From Nitratireductor thuwali (GTDB taxonomy: Bacteria; Pseudomonadota; Alphaproteobacteria; Rhizobiales; Rhizobiaceae), in the NCBI RefSeq assembly GCF_036621415.1, contig NZ_CP030941.1, positions 2,168,001-2,232,000 of the forward strand: DNA of 64,000 bases, written 5' to 3'. The notes under the pieces are model-generated. The model had not been told where the DNA came from and ran no database searches. It saw nothing but the letters and a program-made list of their open reading frames with translations. Positions 36,829 to 46,184 of the stretch are shown here, in pieces. Made by a program: the position numbers and the translations under genes. Within the stretch, counting starts at the first letter, position 1. Each line of letters starts with the position of its first letter.

Positions 36829-38373
36829 ATGAGCATCACCCATGACATTCACGGCGTTGCGGCCCGCCATCCCGAAGTTTTCGCCCGCTCGCTGCGCAAG
36901 CGGCTGACCGGCTGGCTCGTCGGCGCCGGCATCATCGCCTATCTGGTTTTCGCCTGGTGGTTCTTCTCGATCGGGGCGGTCCTGTCCGGGGCCAATTGGG
37001 GCATTGCCGGCAACTATCTTGCCGATTGGGTCTCCTACGAAGTCCGCCCGGACATAGACTTCAAAGACAACCATCTGGAAATCTCCTATCCGCGTTTCTC
37101 CCCGCTGGGAGCCGATCCCCAGCCGGACTGGGTTTCCCTGAAATCGCAAACGGTCGAGATTCGATCCGAGGCCAAGCCGACGGCCACCGAGGGCGCGACC
37201 TCGGGAGCCGGCTTCCTCGGCAGTCTCGACGATGGCGGCTCGCAGGACGATACCGACAGCTTTCTCGGCCCGGTCGCGGGCGCAGACAGCGGATCACCGC
37301 GGCAGGCCGACAGCGAACCGGCCGCATCGAGGCGGGAAGCGGTGGTGGAAGCTTCCGTCGAGTTCGGCGACGCCGGCCGTGTCGATATCCTGCCCGGTCT
37401 GGTGCGCCTGACCCGCGGCGGCGAGACGATCATGCTGGAGATCGACCGGGCCACCGGCGTCATCGCGCCCGGCGATCTTCCTTCCTGGGCAAGCCAGCGC
37501 GAGCCTGGCGCGAAGGTGACGGTCTATTTCGGCTTCGCCGGTCGCGCCGAAATCCGCGACAACAAGGTCAAGATCAGCCGCCGGTTCTTCGGCTGGGAGA
37601 ATTTCTTCTTCGACCCGCGATCGCCCTTCTGGGGCCGGCCGGTCGGGGAGGTTGCCAGTCTCATCCTGTTCGGCCCGCGCCTGCAGCCCGATATTTCCAA
37701 CGCCGCGCTCGCCTTCGACAATTTCGTCAATAATTCCGAGTGGCAGCACGGGGACGTCTGGCTGAAGCTCTTGCAGACCATCGTCATGGCTTTCGCGGGC
37801 ACGGTGCTCGCGGTGATCGTGGCTTTTCCGCTGTCTTTTGCTGCCGCGCGCAACATCTATCCGAGCCGCATCGCCAACTTTGCTCTTAAGCGGCTGTTCG
37901 ACTTCCTGCGCTGCGTCGACATGCTCATCTGGGCGCTGTTCTTCACCCGCGCCTTCGGGCCGGGACCGCTGGCGGGCATTTCGGCGATCTTCTTCACCGA
38001 CACCGGCACCTTCGGCAAGCTCTATTCCGAAACGCTGGAGAACATTGACGACAAGCAGCGCGAGGGCGTGCGCTCCGTGGGTGCCTCACCCGTCGTGGTG
38101 CAGCGCTACGGCGTGCTGCCGCAGGTGCTGCCGGTGTTCCTGAGCCAGGCGCTCTACTTCTGGGAATCGAACACGCGCTCGGCCACGATTATTGGCGCCG
38201 TGGGCGCAGGCGGCATAGGCCTGAAGCTGTGGGAAGCCATGCGCACGAATTCGGACTGGGAGAACGTGGCCTATATGGTGCTGCTCATTTTGATGGTGGT
38301 GTTCGTTTTCGACAATATATCGAGCATGCTCCGCCAGCGTTTGATAGGAACCGACGCAAGAAGCGCGCATTGA
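36829..38373 (+). CDS. phnE: phosphonate ABC transporter permease, second subunit, with large insert
   Basis: A 514-residue PhnE. One membrane helix (about 28-50) is followed by a soluble insert of about 260 residues, including a Ser/Asp/Gly-rich stretch (GSLDDGGSQDDTDSFLG) and a beta-rich part (GRVDILPGLVRLTRGGETIMLEI). The permease domain starts near residue 315 and has the EAA segment QREGVRSVGASPVVVQRYGVLPQVLP and GAGGIGLKLWEAM. Ordinary PhnE proteins are roughly 260-320 residues, so the insert, probably periplasmic, is the odd feature. It starts one base after phnE1 stops. Confidence 0.9.
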   Translation: MSITHDIHGVAARHPEVFARSLRKRLTGWLVGAGIIAYLVFAWWFFSIGAVLSGANWGIAGNYLADWVSYEVRPDIDFKDNHLEISYPRFSPLGADPQPDWVSLKSQTVEIRSEAKPTATEGATSGAGFLGSLDDGGSQDDTDSFLGPVAGADSGSPRQADSEPAASRREAVVEASVEFGDAGRVDILPGLVRLTRGGETIMLEIDRATGVIAPGDLPSWASQREPGAKVTVYFGFAGRAEIRDNKVKISRRFFGWENFFFDPRSPFWGRPVGEVASLILFGPRLQPDISNAALAFDNFVNNSEWQHGDVWLKLLQTIVMAFAGTVLAVIVAFPLSFAAARNIYPSRIANFALKRLFDFLRCVDMLIWALFFTRAFGPGPLAGISAIFFTDTGTFGKLYSETLENIDDKQREGVRSVGASPVVVQRYGVLPQVLPVFLSQALYFWESNTRSATIIGAVGAGGIGLKLWEAMRTNSDWENVAYMVLLILMVVFVFDNISSMLRQRLIGTDARSAH

Positions 38374-38480
38374 GGTTATGATGGCTGGACCGGTCGGTGG
38401 CCGGCAACTGAATCTGTCGGCGGCTTCGTCTTTCTGTCACGCAAATCGCCTATTGCAACGCGATCGGTTATAGAAACCAG

Positions 38481-38523
38481 CGCAGTTTCAGGAACAGAGG
38501 CCGGTTTCCGCCCGGAATTGCGC
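38481..38523. repeat. partial palindromic repeat (family B)
   Basis: CGCAGTTTCAGG ... CCGGTTTCCGCCCGGAATTGCG resembles the family B repeats at 22022 and 55823. It lies in the 178-base gap before the 2H phosphoesterase gene, where no gene or clear promoter was seen. Confidence 0.5.
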
Positions 38524-38551
38524 AGAATCAGGTAATCCGGAGCGCGCGAGG

Positions 38552-39268
38552 ATGAAAAGCATGCGGTATGCGATATATTTCACGCCCGGAAAGGACGATC
38601 CGCTCGGGCAGGTTGCCGCCAGATGGCTGGGACGCAGCCCGTTTGCACGGGATGATGCAAGGCCGATTGGCGTCGACGGTTTCTCAGCCGCCGAAATGGC
38701 CTTTCATACGGCTCCGCCCCGGCGCTACGGTTTTCACGCCACGCTGAAGGCGCCTTTCCGGCTTGCAGAGGGGCGCAGCGAATCCGAGCTGGTTTCGGCC
38801 TTGGACGCATTTGCCTCCCGGCGTGAGCCCGTGGTGGTCGAACGCATTGCCGTGGCACGGCTCGACGGGTTCTTCGCCATCGTCCCGCAAGTGCCTTTTG
38901 AAGCGCTCGACCGGCTGGCCTCCGACATCGTGACGGAATTCGAACCCTTCCGTGCGCCGCTGACGCAAGCCGAGATCGAGCGCCGCAATCCAGATAGTCT
39001 TTCGCCCGCGCAGCTAAAGAATCTTCACAAATGGGGCTATCCTTACGTGCATGACGAATTCCGGTTCCACATGACGCTGACCGGCCGCGTGCCCGCCGCC
39101 GAGGCACCGCGCATGGAAAAGGCCATAGAGGCCTTCTTCGGCCCGCTGCTCCTGGAGCCGCTCGACATTTCGTCGCTGGCTCTTTTCGCCGAACCGGAAG
39201 CCGGCGCGCCATTCCACATCAAGTCCTTCCACGAGATGGGTCGTGCAAGGGAGAGGAAAACCGCCTGA
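38552..39268 (+). CDS. DUF1045 / 2H phosphoesterase-like phosphonate metabolism protein
   Basis: A 238-residue protein with two HxT motifs, HATLKAPFRL and HMTLTGRV, the signature of the 2H phosphoesterase superfamily. It matches the phosphonate-operon protein family (TIGR03223). In the C-P lyase pathway a phosphodiesterase (PhnP in E. coli) opens 5-phosphoribosyl 1,2-cyclic phosphate. No phnP is seen here and PhnN uses that product, so this protein may take the PhnP role (inference). The phnM start follows its stop by one base. Confidence 0.82.
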   Translation: MKSMRYAIYFTPGKDDPLGQVAARWLGRSPFARDDARPIGVDGFSAAEMAFHTAPPRRYGFHATLKAPFRLAEGRSESELVSALDAFASRREPVVVERIAVARLDGFFAIVPQVPFEALDRLASDIVTEFEPFRAPLTQAEIERRNPDSLSPAQLKNLHKWGYPYVHDEFRFHMTLTGRVPAAEAPRMEKAIEAFFGPLLLEPLDISSLALFAEPEAGAPFHIKSFHEMGRARERKTA

Positions 39269-39269
39269 C

Positions 39270-40412
39270 ATGACATCGCAGATAATTTTCAAGAACGCCC
39301 GCATCGTCCTGGCCGACGAGGTCATCGACGGGGCCGTCCATGTTCGGGACGGCAGGATAGAAGATATCTCCAGGGGCCCGGTCTCCGCCGGCGGCGAGGA
39401 CATGGAGGGCGATTATCTGATCCCCGGCCTCGTCGAACTGCACACGGACCACCTGGAGCGCCACTATGCGCCGCGCCCCAAGGTGCGCTGGAATCCGGTC
39501 GCCGCCGTTCTGGCCCACGATGCGCAGATCGCTGCCTCGGGCATTACCACGGTCTTCGATGCGCTGCGCGTCGGCCTCGACGAGGACAGCGATATGATGG
39601 TGGACGACGTGCGCGCATTGGCTGACGCCATCGCAGGAAGCATGGATGCCGGCCGGCTGCGGGCCGAGCATTTTCTGCATCTGCGCTGCGAAGTCTCGGC
39701 CTCCGATTGCCTGGAAGGCTTCGCCCTTCTTGCCGGCGACGACCGGGTGAAGCTTGCATCGCTGATGGATCATTCTCCGGGCCAGCGGCAGTTCACGAAC
39801 CTTCAGGCCTACGCCACCTACTACAAGGCCAAGATGAACCTGGACGATGCGGGTTTCGAGAGGTTCTGCGAAAAACGCACGAGCGAATCGCGCGCCAATT
39901 CCGCGCCCAACCGCCGGGCCATCGCCGAGGCATGCCGGGAGCGTGGGATCATCCTCGCCAGCCACGACGACGCGACCACTGACCACGTGGCTGAGGCGGA
40001 GCGCGATGGCGTGCGCGTGGCCGAATTTCCAACGACGGCCGAGGCGGCAAGGGCCTCCAAGGGTTCCGGCATGGCGGTGCTGATGGGCGCGCCCAACGTG
40101 GTGCGCGGCGGCTCGCACTCGGGCAACGTCTCGGCACGCGAACTGGCGCTTGGCGGTGACCTCGACATCCTTTCTTCCGACTATATTCCCTTCAGCCTGG
40201 TCCAGGCGGCGTTCCACCTGGGCGAGGTTGTCGATGGAATTTCCCTGCCCGAGGCGGTCGCGAAGGTATCGAAGAACCCTGCCGAAGCTGTGGGCCTGAC
40301 CGACCGCGGCGTCATCGAACCCGGCCGCCGGGCCGACCTCGTCCGCGTCCGGCTCGATACCGGCATTCCCGTCGTGCGCACCGTCTGGCGCGCCGGCGAG
40401 CGTGTGGCCTAG
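39270..40412 (+). CDS. phnM: RPnTP hydrolase (alpha-D-ribose 1-methylphosphonate 5-triphosphate diphosphatase)
   Basis: A 380-residue amidohydrolase-superfamily protein: IPGLVELHTDHLERHYAPRPKVRW (metal site), SLMDHSPGQRQF, LASHDDATTDHV and the Asp in LSSDYIPFS. PhnM removes pyrophosphate from the ribose triphosphate phosphonate before C-P cleavage. GAGAGG lies upstream of the ATG. Its presence shows that a C-P lyase should exist elsewhere in the genome. Confidence 0.93.
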   Translation: MTSQIIFKNARIVLADEVIDGAVHVRDGRIEDISRGPVSAGGEDMEGDYLIPGLVELHTDHLERHYAPRPKVRWNPVAAVLAHDAQIAASGITTVFDALRVGLDEDSDMMVDDVRALADAIAGSMDAGRLRAEHFLHLRCEVSASDCLEGFALLAGDDRVKLASLMDHSPGQRQFTNLQAYATYYKAKMNLDDAGFERFCEKRTSESRANSAPNRRAIAEACRERGIILASHDDATTDHVAEAERDGVRVAEFPTTAEAARASKGSGMAVLMGAPNVVRGGSHSGNVSARELALGGDLDILSSDYIPFSLVQAAFHLGEVVDGISLPEAVAKVSKNPAEAVGLTDRGVIEPGRRADLVRVRLDTGIPVVRTVWRAGERVA

Positions 40413-40423
40413 GAAACGGTTGT

Positions 40424-41053
40424 ATGGTTTCGGCCAGCATAGAACGCGCGCAGGCGGAGGCTCCCTTCCCGATAGGGCATGGCGTTTTCGTGGCCGTTGC
40501 CGGTCCTTCCGGCGCGGGCAAGGATTCCGTAATGGACTACGCCAGGGGGCGGCTTGGCTCCCATTCCGACGATATCGTCTTCATACGGCGAATTATCACG
40601 CGGCCCATGGAGCCGGGCTCGGAAGTCCACGACACGCTGGACGATGACGCTTTCGCCAAGGCCGAGGCTGAAGGGCGTTTCGCGGCATCGTGGCGCGCCA
40701 ACGGGCTGGCCTACGGCATTCCCGCCGAAGCCGATGACATCGTGCGTTCCGGGCGCGTGGTCGTCGCGAACGTGTCCCGCGGCGCCATGGGTGCGCTGCG
40801 CGGGCGGTATCATCACTTCCTGCCGGTGATCGTGACCGCGCCTCCCGCCATCCTCGCCGAACGTCTTTCGGCGCGCGGCCGCGAGAGCCGCGAAGAGGTG
40901 CTGGCCCGGCTTGAGCGGGCAGCAGACCGGTCGCTGCAGGTGCGCGATGCCGTGGTGATCGAGAATTCCGGTCCGCTTGAAGAAGCCGGCGAAAAGTTTC
41001 TGGAGGTCCTGCGCAAGGCGGCGGCGTGGAGCGACGTGTGTGATATGGTCTGA
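40424..41053 (+). CDS. phnN: ribose 1,5-bisphosphate phosphokinase
   Basis: A 209-residue guanylate-kinase-like enzyme with Walker [17 protein letters not shown] and [22 protein letters not shown]. PhnN makes PRPP from ribose 1,5-bisphosphate, the salvage end of the C-P lyase route. It follows phnM by 11 bases. The next gene, a purine deaminase, starts 29 bases after it. Confidence 0.92.
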   Translation: MVSASIERAQAEAPFPIGHGVFVAVAGPSGAGKDSVMDYARGRLGSHSDDIVFIRRIITRPMEPGSEVHDTLDDDAFAKAEAEGRFAASWRANGLAYGIPAEADDIVRSGRVVVANVSRGAMGALRGRYHHFLPVIVTAPPAILAERLSARGRESREEVLARLERAADRSLQVRDAVVIENSGPLEEAGEKFLEVLRKAAAWSDVCDMV

Positions 41054-41082
41054 TCCGATTCAGCTTGGAGACAGACCGCCGC

Positions 41083-42066
41083 ATGATCCCGAAAGCCGAA
41101 CTGCACTGCCATATCGAAGGGGCAGCCGCGCCAGAGCTCGTTCTGCGGCAGGCGGAAAAATATGGTGCCGATGTTTCCGCCTTCATCCGCGAGGGCGCCT
41201 ATCACTGGCATGACTTCACGAGTTTCCTGAAAGCCTATGACGGTGCGGCCGGTCTCTTCCGCACACCGGAAGATTACGCCCTCCTGGCCGAGACATATCT
41301 GTGTGAGCTTGCCGGCCAGGGCGCCATCTACGCCGAATTCTTCACCTCGCCCGATCACGCCGAACGCATAGATCTGTCCGCCCGATCCTATACGGAAGGG
41401 CTGGCCGAGGGCATGCGCCGCGCGCGCGAAACGACCGGCATCGAGGCCCGCATGATCGTAACCGGCGTGCGTCATGTCGGCGTTGAGGCTGTGGAGAAGG
41501 CAGCCCTGTTCGCGGCGCAATGCGGCCACCCGCTCGTCACCGGTTTCGGAATGGCCGGCGACGAGCGCATCGGCCATTCGCGCGATTTTGCACGCGCCTT
41601 CGATATCGCTCGTGAGGCGGGGCTGGGCGTCACCGTGCATGCCGGCGAATTCGGCGGTCCCGAGAGCGTCGAGGCGGCGCTGGATACGCTGCGGCCCGCG
41701 CGCATCGGCCACGGCGTGCGCGCAATCGAGAAACCTGCGCTGGTCGAAAGGCTGTCGGCAGAAGGCGTTGTTCTGGAGATATGCCCCGTCTCCAACATGG
41801 TGCTGGGCGTATTTCCCGATTTGGCCGGCCACCCGTTTCCCGCCCTGTATGATGCAGGATGCAAGGTCACGCTCAACTCCGACGACCCTCCGCATTTCCG
41901 CACCAGCCTCGGCTATGAATATGAAGTCGCGTCGCGGCATTTCGGGCTGGATGAGGAGGCGCTTGCCGGCATCACACGCACCGCGGTGGAAGCCGCCTTC
42001 GTGGACGAGCCGACCCGGTCGGCGCTTTTGACACGGGTCGTGCAGCCGGCGGTCCTTTCGGGATAA
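41083..42066 (+). CDS. adenosine deaminase family protein (adenosine or adenine deaminase)
   Basis: A 327-residue metal-dependent deaminase: AELHCHIEG (metal ligands), [10 protein letters not shown] (catalytic Glu), RIGHG, and LNSDDPPHF. The last motif resembles the SDDP(A)YF of adenine-acting members more than the NTD of classical adenosine deaminase, so adenine is a real alternative. A TTG at 41065 could add six residues. It lies directly after phnN; C-P lyase releases adenine, so salvage of that base would make sense (inference). Confidence 0.8.
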   Translation: MIPKAELHCHIEGAAAPELVLRQAEKYGADVSAFIREGAYHWHDFTSFLKAYDGAAGLFRTPEDYALLAETYLCELAGQGAIYAEFFTSPDHAERIDLSARSYTEGLAEGMRRARETTGIEARMIVTGVRHVGVEAVEKAALFAAQCGHPLVTGFGMAGDERIGHSRDFARAFDIAREAGLGVTVHAGEFGGPESVEAALDTLRPARIGHGVRAIEKPALVERLSAEGVVLEICPVSNMVLGVFPDLAGHPFPALYDAGCKVTLNSDDPPHFRTSLGYEYEVASRHFGLDEEALAGITRTAVEAAFVDEPTRSALLTRVVQPAVLSG

Positions 42067-42236
42067 GTGCCCTCGGAGGATCGGCGCTACAAAGCTGTGG
42101 CCACCCCTTTCAGGCTATGGCCACCGCGCCGATGGCGAGGCTAGTATCCTCACGTCACGCACTTTGCAGTCGGGTTAGGATCACCTGATGTCCCCAGGGG
42201 TGCGGAAGACAAGCCGACCGCAGCCGGAGAAAGCCA

Positions 42237-42866
42237 ATGCAGGGCGTCACCATCGTCGATCACCCGCTTGTCCAGCACAAGCTCACCATCATGCGCGACA
42301 AGGAGACCTCGACGGCCGGGTTCCGCCGGCTCCTGCGTGAGATATCGCTCCTGCTTTGCTACGAGGTGACGCGCGATCTCGAGATGACCACGCGGGTGAT
42401 CGAGACGCCGATCATGGAGATGAAGGCGCCCACGCTGGAGGGCAAGAAGCTGGTATTCGCCTCGGTTCTACGAGCCGGCAACGGCCTGCTCGATGGCATG
42501 TTGGACCTGGTGCCGGCGGCGCGAGTGGCGCATGTGGGCCTTTACCGCGACCACGAAACGCTGGAGGCGGTGGAATACTTCTTCAAGGCCCCGTCCGATC
42601 TGGAAGACCGGCTGGTGATCGTGGTCGATCCGATGCTGGCGACTGCCAATTCGGCCATTGCCGCAGTGGACAGGCTCAAGGGGCGGGGCGCCACCAATCT
42701 GCGCTTCCTGTGCCTGCTGGCGGCGCCCGAAGGGGTCGAACGCTTTCGCAAAGCCCACCCGGACGTGCCGATCTTCACGGCGGCCGTCGACGAAAAGCTT
42801 AACGAAAAGGGCTATATCGTGCCTGGTCTGGGCGATGCGGGCGACCGCATGTACGGCACCAAGTAA
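42237..42866 (+). CDS. upp: uracil phosphoribosyltransferase
   Basis: A 209-residue PRTase: [54 protein letters not shown] loop [12 protein letters not shown], and [13 protein letters not shown] at the end. It makes UMP from uracil and PRPP. GGAGAAAG precedes the start. The 170-base gap from the deaminase gene suggests its own promoter. It shares PRPP as a metabolite with PhnN. Confidence 0.95.
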   Translation: MQGVTIVDHPLVQHKLTIMRDKETSTAGFRRLLREISLLLCYEVTRDLEMTTRVIETPIMEMKAPTLEGKKLVFASVLRAGNGLLDGMLDLVPAARVAHVGLYRDHETLEAVEYFFKAPSDLEDRLVIVVDPMLATANSAIAAVDRLKGRGATNLRFLCLLAAPEGVERFRKAHPDVPIFTAAVDEKLNEKGYIVPGLGDAGDRMYGTK

Positions 42867-42970
42867 ACCCGCTTAAAGGCGCGTTAACCAACAGCCGAGC
42901 CTCCCGTGGCCCGTTAAACGGGCGGTGACACATCGCAGCCAACATGCCCGCGCGAACAAAGGGCTGGATC

Positions 42971-43540
42971 ATGCTGCGCAAGTTCATCCTGGCGGGTGCG
43001 TTCATCGGCGTCGTCGTGGCGCTGCCCGCCATACATGTCGAGAATCCGGAACTGCTTGGCCAGCTGGTTCGCCATGCCTATGAACGGGCCACGCCCCAGG
43101 CCGAGCCGACCAAGCTGACCGTGACCCTGGATCGGGCCGAGACCGCGCCCGGAACCGAGACCCTCCTGGGCAAGCGTGTGCGCATCCCCGCCGATGCGCA
43201 AGGCCACTACGAGGCTGAGTTCAAGCTGAACGGTCGCCGCGTCGATGCGCTGGTAGACACCGGCGCGACCTTCGTTGCGATAAATCAATCCACGGCCCGG
43301 CGGATCGGCCTGAAGCTTGCCCGCTCCGACTTTCGCTACAAGGTCAACACCGCCAATGGCGAGGCGGCCGCCGCCGCCGCAGAGATCGCCAGCCTGCAGA
43401 TCGGCCGCATCCATGTCGGCAATGTGCAGGCCGTGATCCTGGAAGACAAGGCTCTCGACGGGGCGTTGATCGGGCTCAGCTTCCTCAACCGCCTGGCCAG
43501 CTTTCAGATGCAGAACGGCGCCCTGCTTCTGGAGCAGTAG
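42971..43540 (+). CDS. retropepsin-like aspartic protease, TIGR02281 family
   Basis: A 189-residue protein with an N-terminal membrane anchor or signal (FILAGAFIGVVVALPAI) and a single retropepsin domain with the catalytic DTGATFVAI motif and the later LIGLSFLNRL flap-side motif. Such clan AA proteases work as dimers; this family probably faces the periplasm. An upstream ATG at 42944 adds nine residues. Substrate unknown. Confidence 0.82.
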   Translation: MLRKFILAGAFIGVVVALPAIHVENPELLGQLVRHAYERATPQAEPTKLTVTLDRAETAPGTETLLGKRVRIPADAQGHYEAEFKLNGRRVDALVDTGATFVAINQSTARRIGLKLARSDFRYKVNTANGEAAAAAAEIASLQIGRIHVGNVQAVILEDKALDGALIGLSFLNRLASFQMQNGALLLEQ

Positions 43541-43647
43541 ACGGCTGCTCGGCGCGACTGTCTTGCCAAAACCGGCAAATCACGTTTAGATGGTTGAAAG
43601 TTCCGAAGACGGGGCGATCTGGTTTGGCCAGCGTGGAAGCCGACGAT

Positions 43648-44292
43648 ATGCAAGGCATGGAAGGACCGGTTCCCTTCTTCTTTGGGGGCAGGCTGTGCCT
43701 CGATTTCGTCAACACCGTCAACAGCCGGTCGTGCCCGGCGACAAAGGACTATCTCCCCGACTATTCTTCGCTCGCCGGCTGGTGCCGGCAGACGGGCGCG
43801 CTCGACGCGCCGGTACTGTCCGGTCTTGAAGCCCATGCTGCCAGCGAACCGGCCGCTGCCGCCGCCGCCCACGGGGAAGCGGTCGCGCTGCGGGAAGCGC
43901 TATATCGGGTGTTCCGCGCGGTAATCGCCGGCTCGCACTCTCCGCCGCCGGACCTCGCGCTGCTCAATCAATGGCTGCGCGAGGCGCGTTCGCGGCAGGT
44001 GCTGGCCGAGCAGGCTGCCGGTTTTGAATGGCGCTGGGAACACCTGCGCCGGGAGTTGCGCGCGCCGCTGATGGCCGTTGCCGTTTCGGCCGGAGCGCTG
44101 CTTTGCGACGACCTGAAGCGCCTCAAGGACTGTCCGGGGCCGGAGGGCTGCGGCTGGCTCTTCTACGACGGAACCAAGAACAATTCGCGCCGCTGGTGCA
44201 GCATGGACCATTGCGGAGGCGCGGCCAAAGCGCGCCGCTACGCCGCCCGCCATGGCGGCGCCGTATCGGACCGGAAATCGGAAGCAGGGTGA
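43648..44292 (+). CDS. CGNR zinc-finger / ABATE domain protein
   Basis: A 214-residue protein. The N-terminal ABATE domain begins FFFGGRLCLDFVNTVNSR and the C-terminal zinc finger has CPGPEGCGWLFYDGTKNNSRRWCSMDHC, then GGAAKARRY in place of the canonical GNRAKxRRY (Gly for Asn). Proteins of this type are thought to be stress-related transcription regulators. The ATG at 43648 is preferred over a TTG at 43594. It overlaps the next start. Confidence 0.8.
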   Translation: MQGMEGPVPFFFGGRLCLDFVNTVNSRSCPATKDYLPDYSSLAGWCRQTGALDAPVLSGLEAHAASEPAAAAAAHGEAVALREALYRVFRAVIAGSHSPPPDLALLNQWLREARSRQVLAEQAAGFEWRWEHLRRELRAPLMAVAVSAGALLCDDLKRLKDCPGPEGCGWLFYDGTKNNSRRWCSMDHCGGAAKARRYAARHGGAVSDRKSEAG

Positions 44293-44798
44293 TGATCGGA
44301 AACTGGAACGAGAAGAAGGTGCTGGCGGTTGCGGTGGGCTTGGTCGCAATCCTGTTCGCCATCGGCTGGCTGTCGCGGGAAGACCCCTCGCATCAACCCT
44401 ATCTGAAGATCATGGGCGGCGGCTTCGTGTTCAACTACCGCAACGCCGAAGTGTTCTATGGTTTCACCGCGCAGGTCGTGCGGCCCTTGGCTAGCGGCTC
44501 CATCATCGAGGCGAGCTTTGAGGATCCCGGGGGAGGCGGGCCGCACCAGGCGTCGGAACGCGTCAGCCCCATGACCGACCGCTACTCCCTTCGCTCACCG
44601 CCCGTTCGCGGGGTCGAAGCCGGCAAGCCCTACAAGGTTGTGATCAGTGTATACGATCGCCAGCGGGAGAAGCTGATCTGGCGGACGGAGCGCAGCTACA
44701 AGAGCCAGATCAGCGACAAGGTCGTGCCCGACGCGCCCCTGACCGTCGGCCCCGGCTATCATCTCAATCCGGAACCGGCGGCAAGGCCAGGCGGCTGA
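44292..44798 (+). CDS. membrane-anchored protein of unknown function
   Basis: A 168-residue protein with one N-terminal membrane helix (VLAVAVGLVAILFAIGWL) and a beta-rich extracytoplasmic domain (MGGGFVFNYRNAEVFYGFTAQV, RSPPVRGVEAGKPYKVVISVYDR). No family is recognised. Its ATG shares one base with the preceding stop, so it is coupled to the CGNR gene. Confidence 0.65.
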   Translation: MIGNWNEKKVLAVAVGLVAILFAIGWLSREDPSHQPYLKIMGGGFVFNYRNAEVFYGFTAQVVRPLASGSIIEASFEDPGGGGPHQASERVSPMTDRYSLRSPPVRGVEAGKPYKVVISVYDRQREKLIWRTERSYKSQISDKVVPDAPLTVGPGYHLNPEPAARPGG

Positions 44799-44805
44799 GA
44801 GCGTC

Positions 44806-45384
44806 CTAGCGATAGCCGCACGATGCCATCTGAGAGGCGTAGGTGCGGGCCATGCTGGCGGTCTTTGCCGCGGCATTCTTCATGCCTGCACTGTTCTTCC
44901 ACGTCCCGCGCGCATAGCCGCCATGTCCGGCATAATAGGCAAGGTAAAGATTGTAGGCGTCGTTGAGCGCTATACCGTTCGTCCGGTTGCTCTTGTTGTG
45001 ATACCAGCCGATGAACCGGACGGCATCGCCGAAATCCGCTCGCCTCGCCGAATAGCGCCCCGTTTCCCGCTTGTACTCGGCCCATGTTCCATCCAGCGCC
45101 TGGGCATAGCCGTAGGCCGTGGAAGCACGCTTTCCGGGAATGAAACCGAGGATCTTCCGGCGCGGCGGCCGGGCGCGGGCGCGAAAGCCCGACTCCTTGT
45201 AGACCGTCGCCATCAAAATAGGCACGGGAACGCCGTATTCGCGCTCCACGCTCTTGGCCTGCCGGTACCAATTGTTGAACCAGCCGTCCTTCTGGCTGAA
45301 GATGGAGCAGGCATTCGCCGTTCCCGAAGGCGCCGACGCGCATCCTCCCAAGACCAGCATCAGAACGATAAATACGGCACGCAT
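44806..45384 (-). CDS. lytic transglycosylase-like lipoprotein
   Basis: A 192-residue protein with a lipobox (VLMLVLGGC, lipid-modified Cys near residue 15) and an SLT-type lysozyme fold: ATVYKESGF with the likely catalytic Glu, STAYGYAQALDGTW, NLYLAYYAGHGGY. Such enzymes cleave peptidoglycan between MurNAc and GlcNAc from the outer membrane or periplasmic face. It is convergent with the preceding membrane protein gene (7-base gap). Confidence 0.85.
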   Translation of the reverse strand: MRAVFIVLMLVLGGCASAPSGTANACSIFSQKDGWFNNWYRQAKSVEREYGVPVPILMATVYKESGFRARARPPRRKILGFIPGKRASTAYGYAQALDGTWAEYKRETGRYSARRADFGDAVRFIGWYHNKSNRTNGIALNDAYNLYLAYYAGHGGYARGTWKNSAGMKNAAAKTASMARTYASQMASCGYR

Positions 45385-45553
45385 GGCGGGACTCCGAACC
45401 TGCTACACCACCCACCGCCTCACGAGCCGAGTCCTCGCTGGATTTGATTGAAATTTTATTAATCGGCAACGCGCCATGGATGCGCGCAGCAGCATGTCAG
45501 GCCGGCCGCGGCCGTGACTGACGCCCTGAAATGTATTCGAACGGAAGGAAAAA

Positions 45554-45629
<76 letters not shown>

Positions 45630-45797
45630 ACACGTCGGCCACAAGGGCCGATGCCGTTTCCGGCTTAGAGGTCTGCCGCCCGTTACCGGGCGACTGTGAT
45701 GGCGGCTTCTAAACCCGCCCGTCCTGTAAATCAAGCCCGCCTGATGCCCGAGGGCTGGAATTTTCGCTCGGCATCGGCGGCAGGCTCAAGGCGCCGA

Positions 45798-46184
45798 TCA
45801 GCTTTCCTCGTCGTCTTCGCCGACGCCGATGATTCCCTTCACGTCGTCGTCTTCCTCTTCCTCATCCGCGAGGAAGGTGTCGTCGTCGTCATCGTCAAGT
45901 TCCACCTCGTCCTCGTCATCGAGGTCGGGCAGGTCGTCGCCGCTGCCCTTGGTCTCCTCATCGGCGTCTTCGAGCGAGACGATCTCCGGACCTTCTTCGG
46001 AGTCGACTTCCTTTTCCTCGATCTCTTCCTCTTCCTCGACCAGGAAATCTCCGCCGGCTTCGAAATAGCTGCGCGGATAGGACTGGCCTGTATAGGGCGA
46101 GACGATCGGGTCCCGGTTCAGATCATAGAACTTGCGGCCCGTTTCGGGGCAGATGCGTTTTGTGCCAAGTTGCGGTTTAGCCAC
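45798..46184 (-). CDS. TIGR02300 (FYDLN acid) family protein
   Basis: A 128-residue protein found across alphaproteobacteria. The first 45 residues hold a small basic domain with two possible metal-binding residues (RICPETGRKFYDLNRDPIVSPYTG). The remaining 80 residues are almost entirely Asp and Glu. The start is GTG at 46184 with GAGG 8 bases upstream. Cytoplasmic; function unknown. It diverges from aroA over 235 bases. Confidence 0.88.
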   Translation of the reverse strand: MAKPQLGTKRICPETGRKFYDLNRDPIVSPYTGQSYPRSYFEAGGDFLVEEEEEIEEKEVDSEEGPEIVSLEDADEETKGSGDDLPDLDDEDEVELDDDDDDTFLADEEEEDDDVKGIIGVGEDDEES

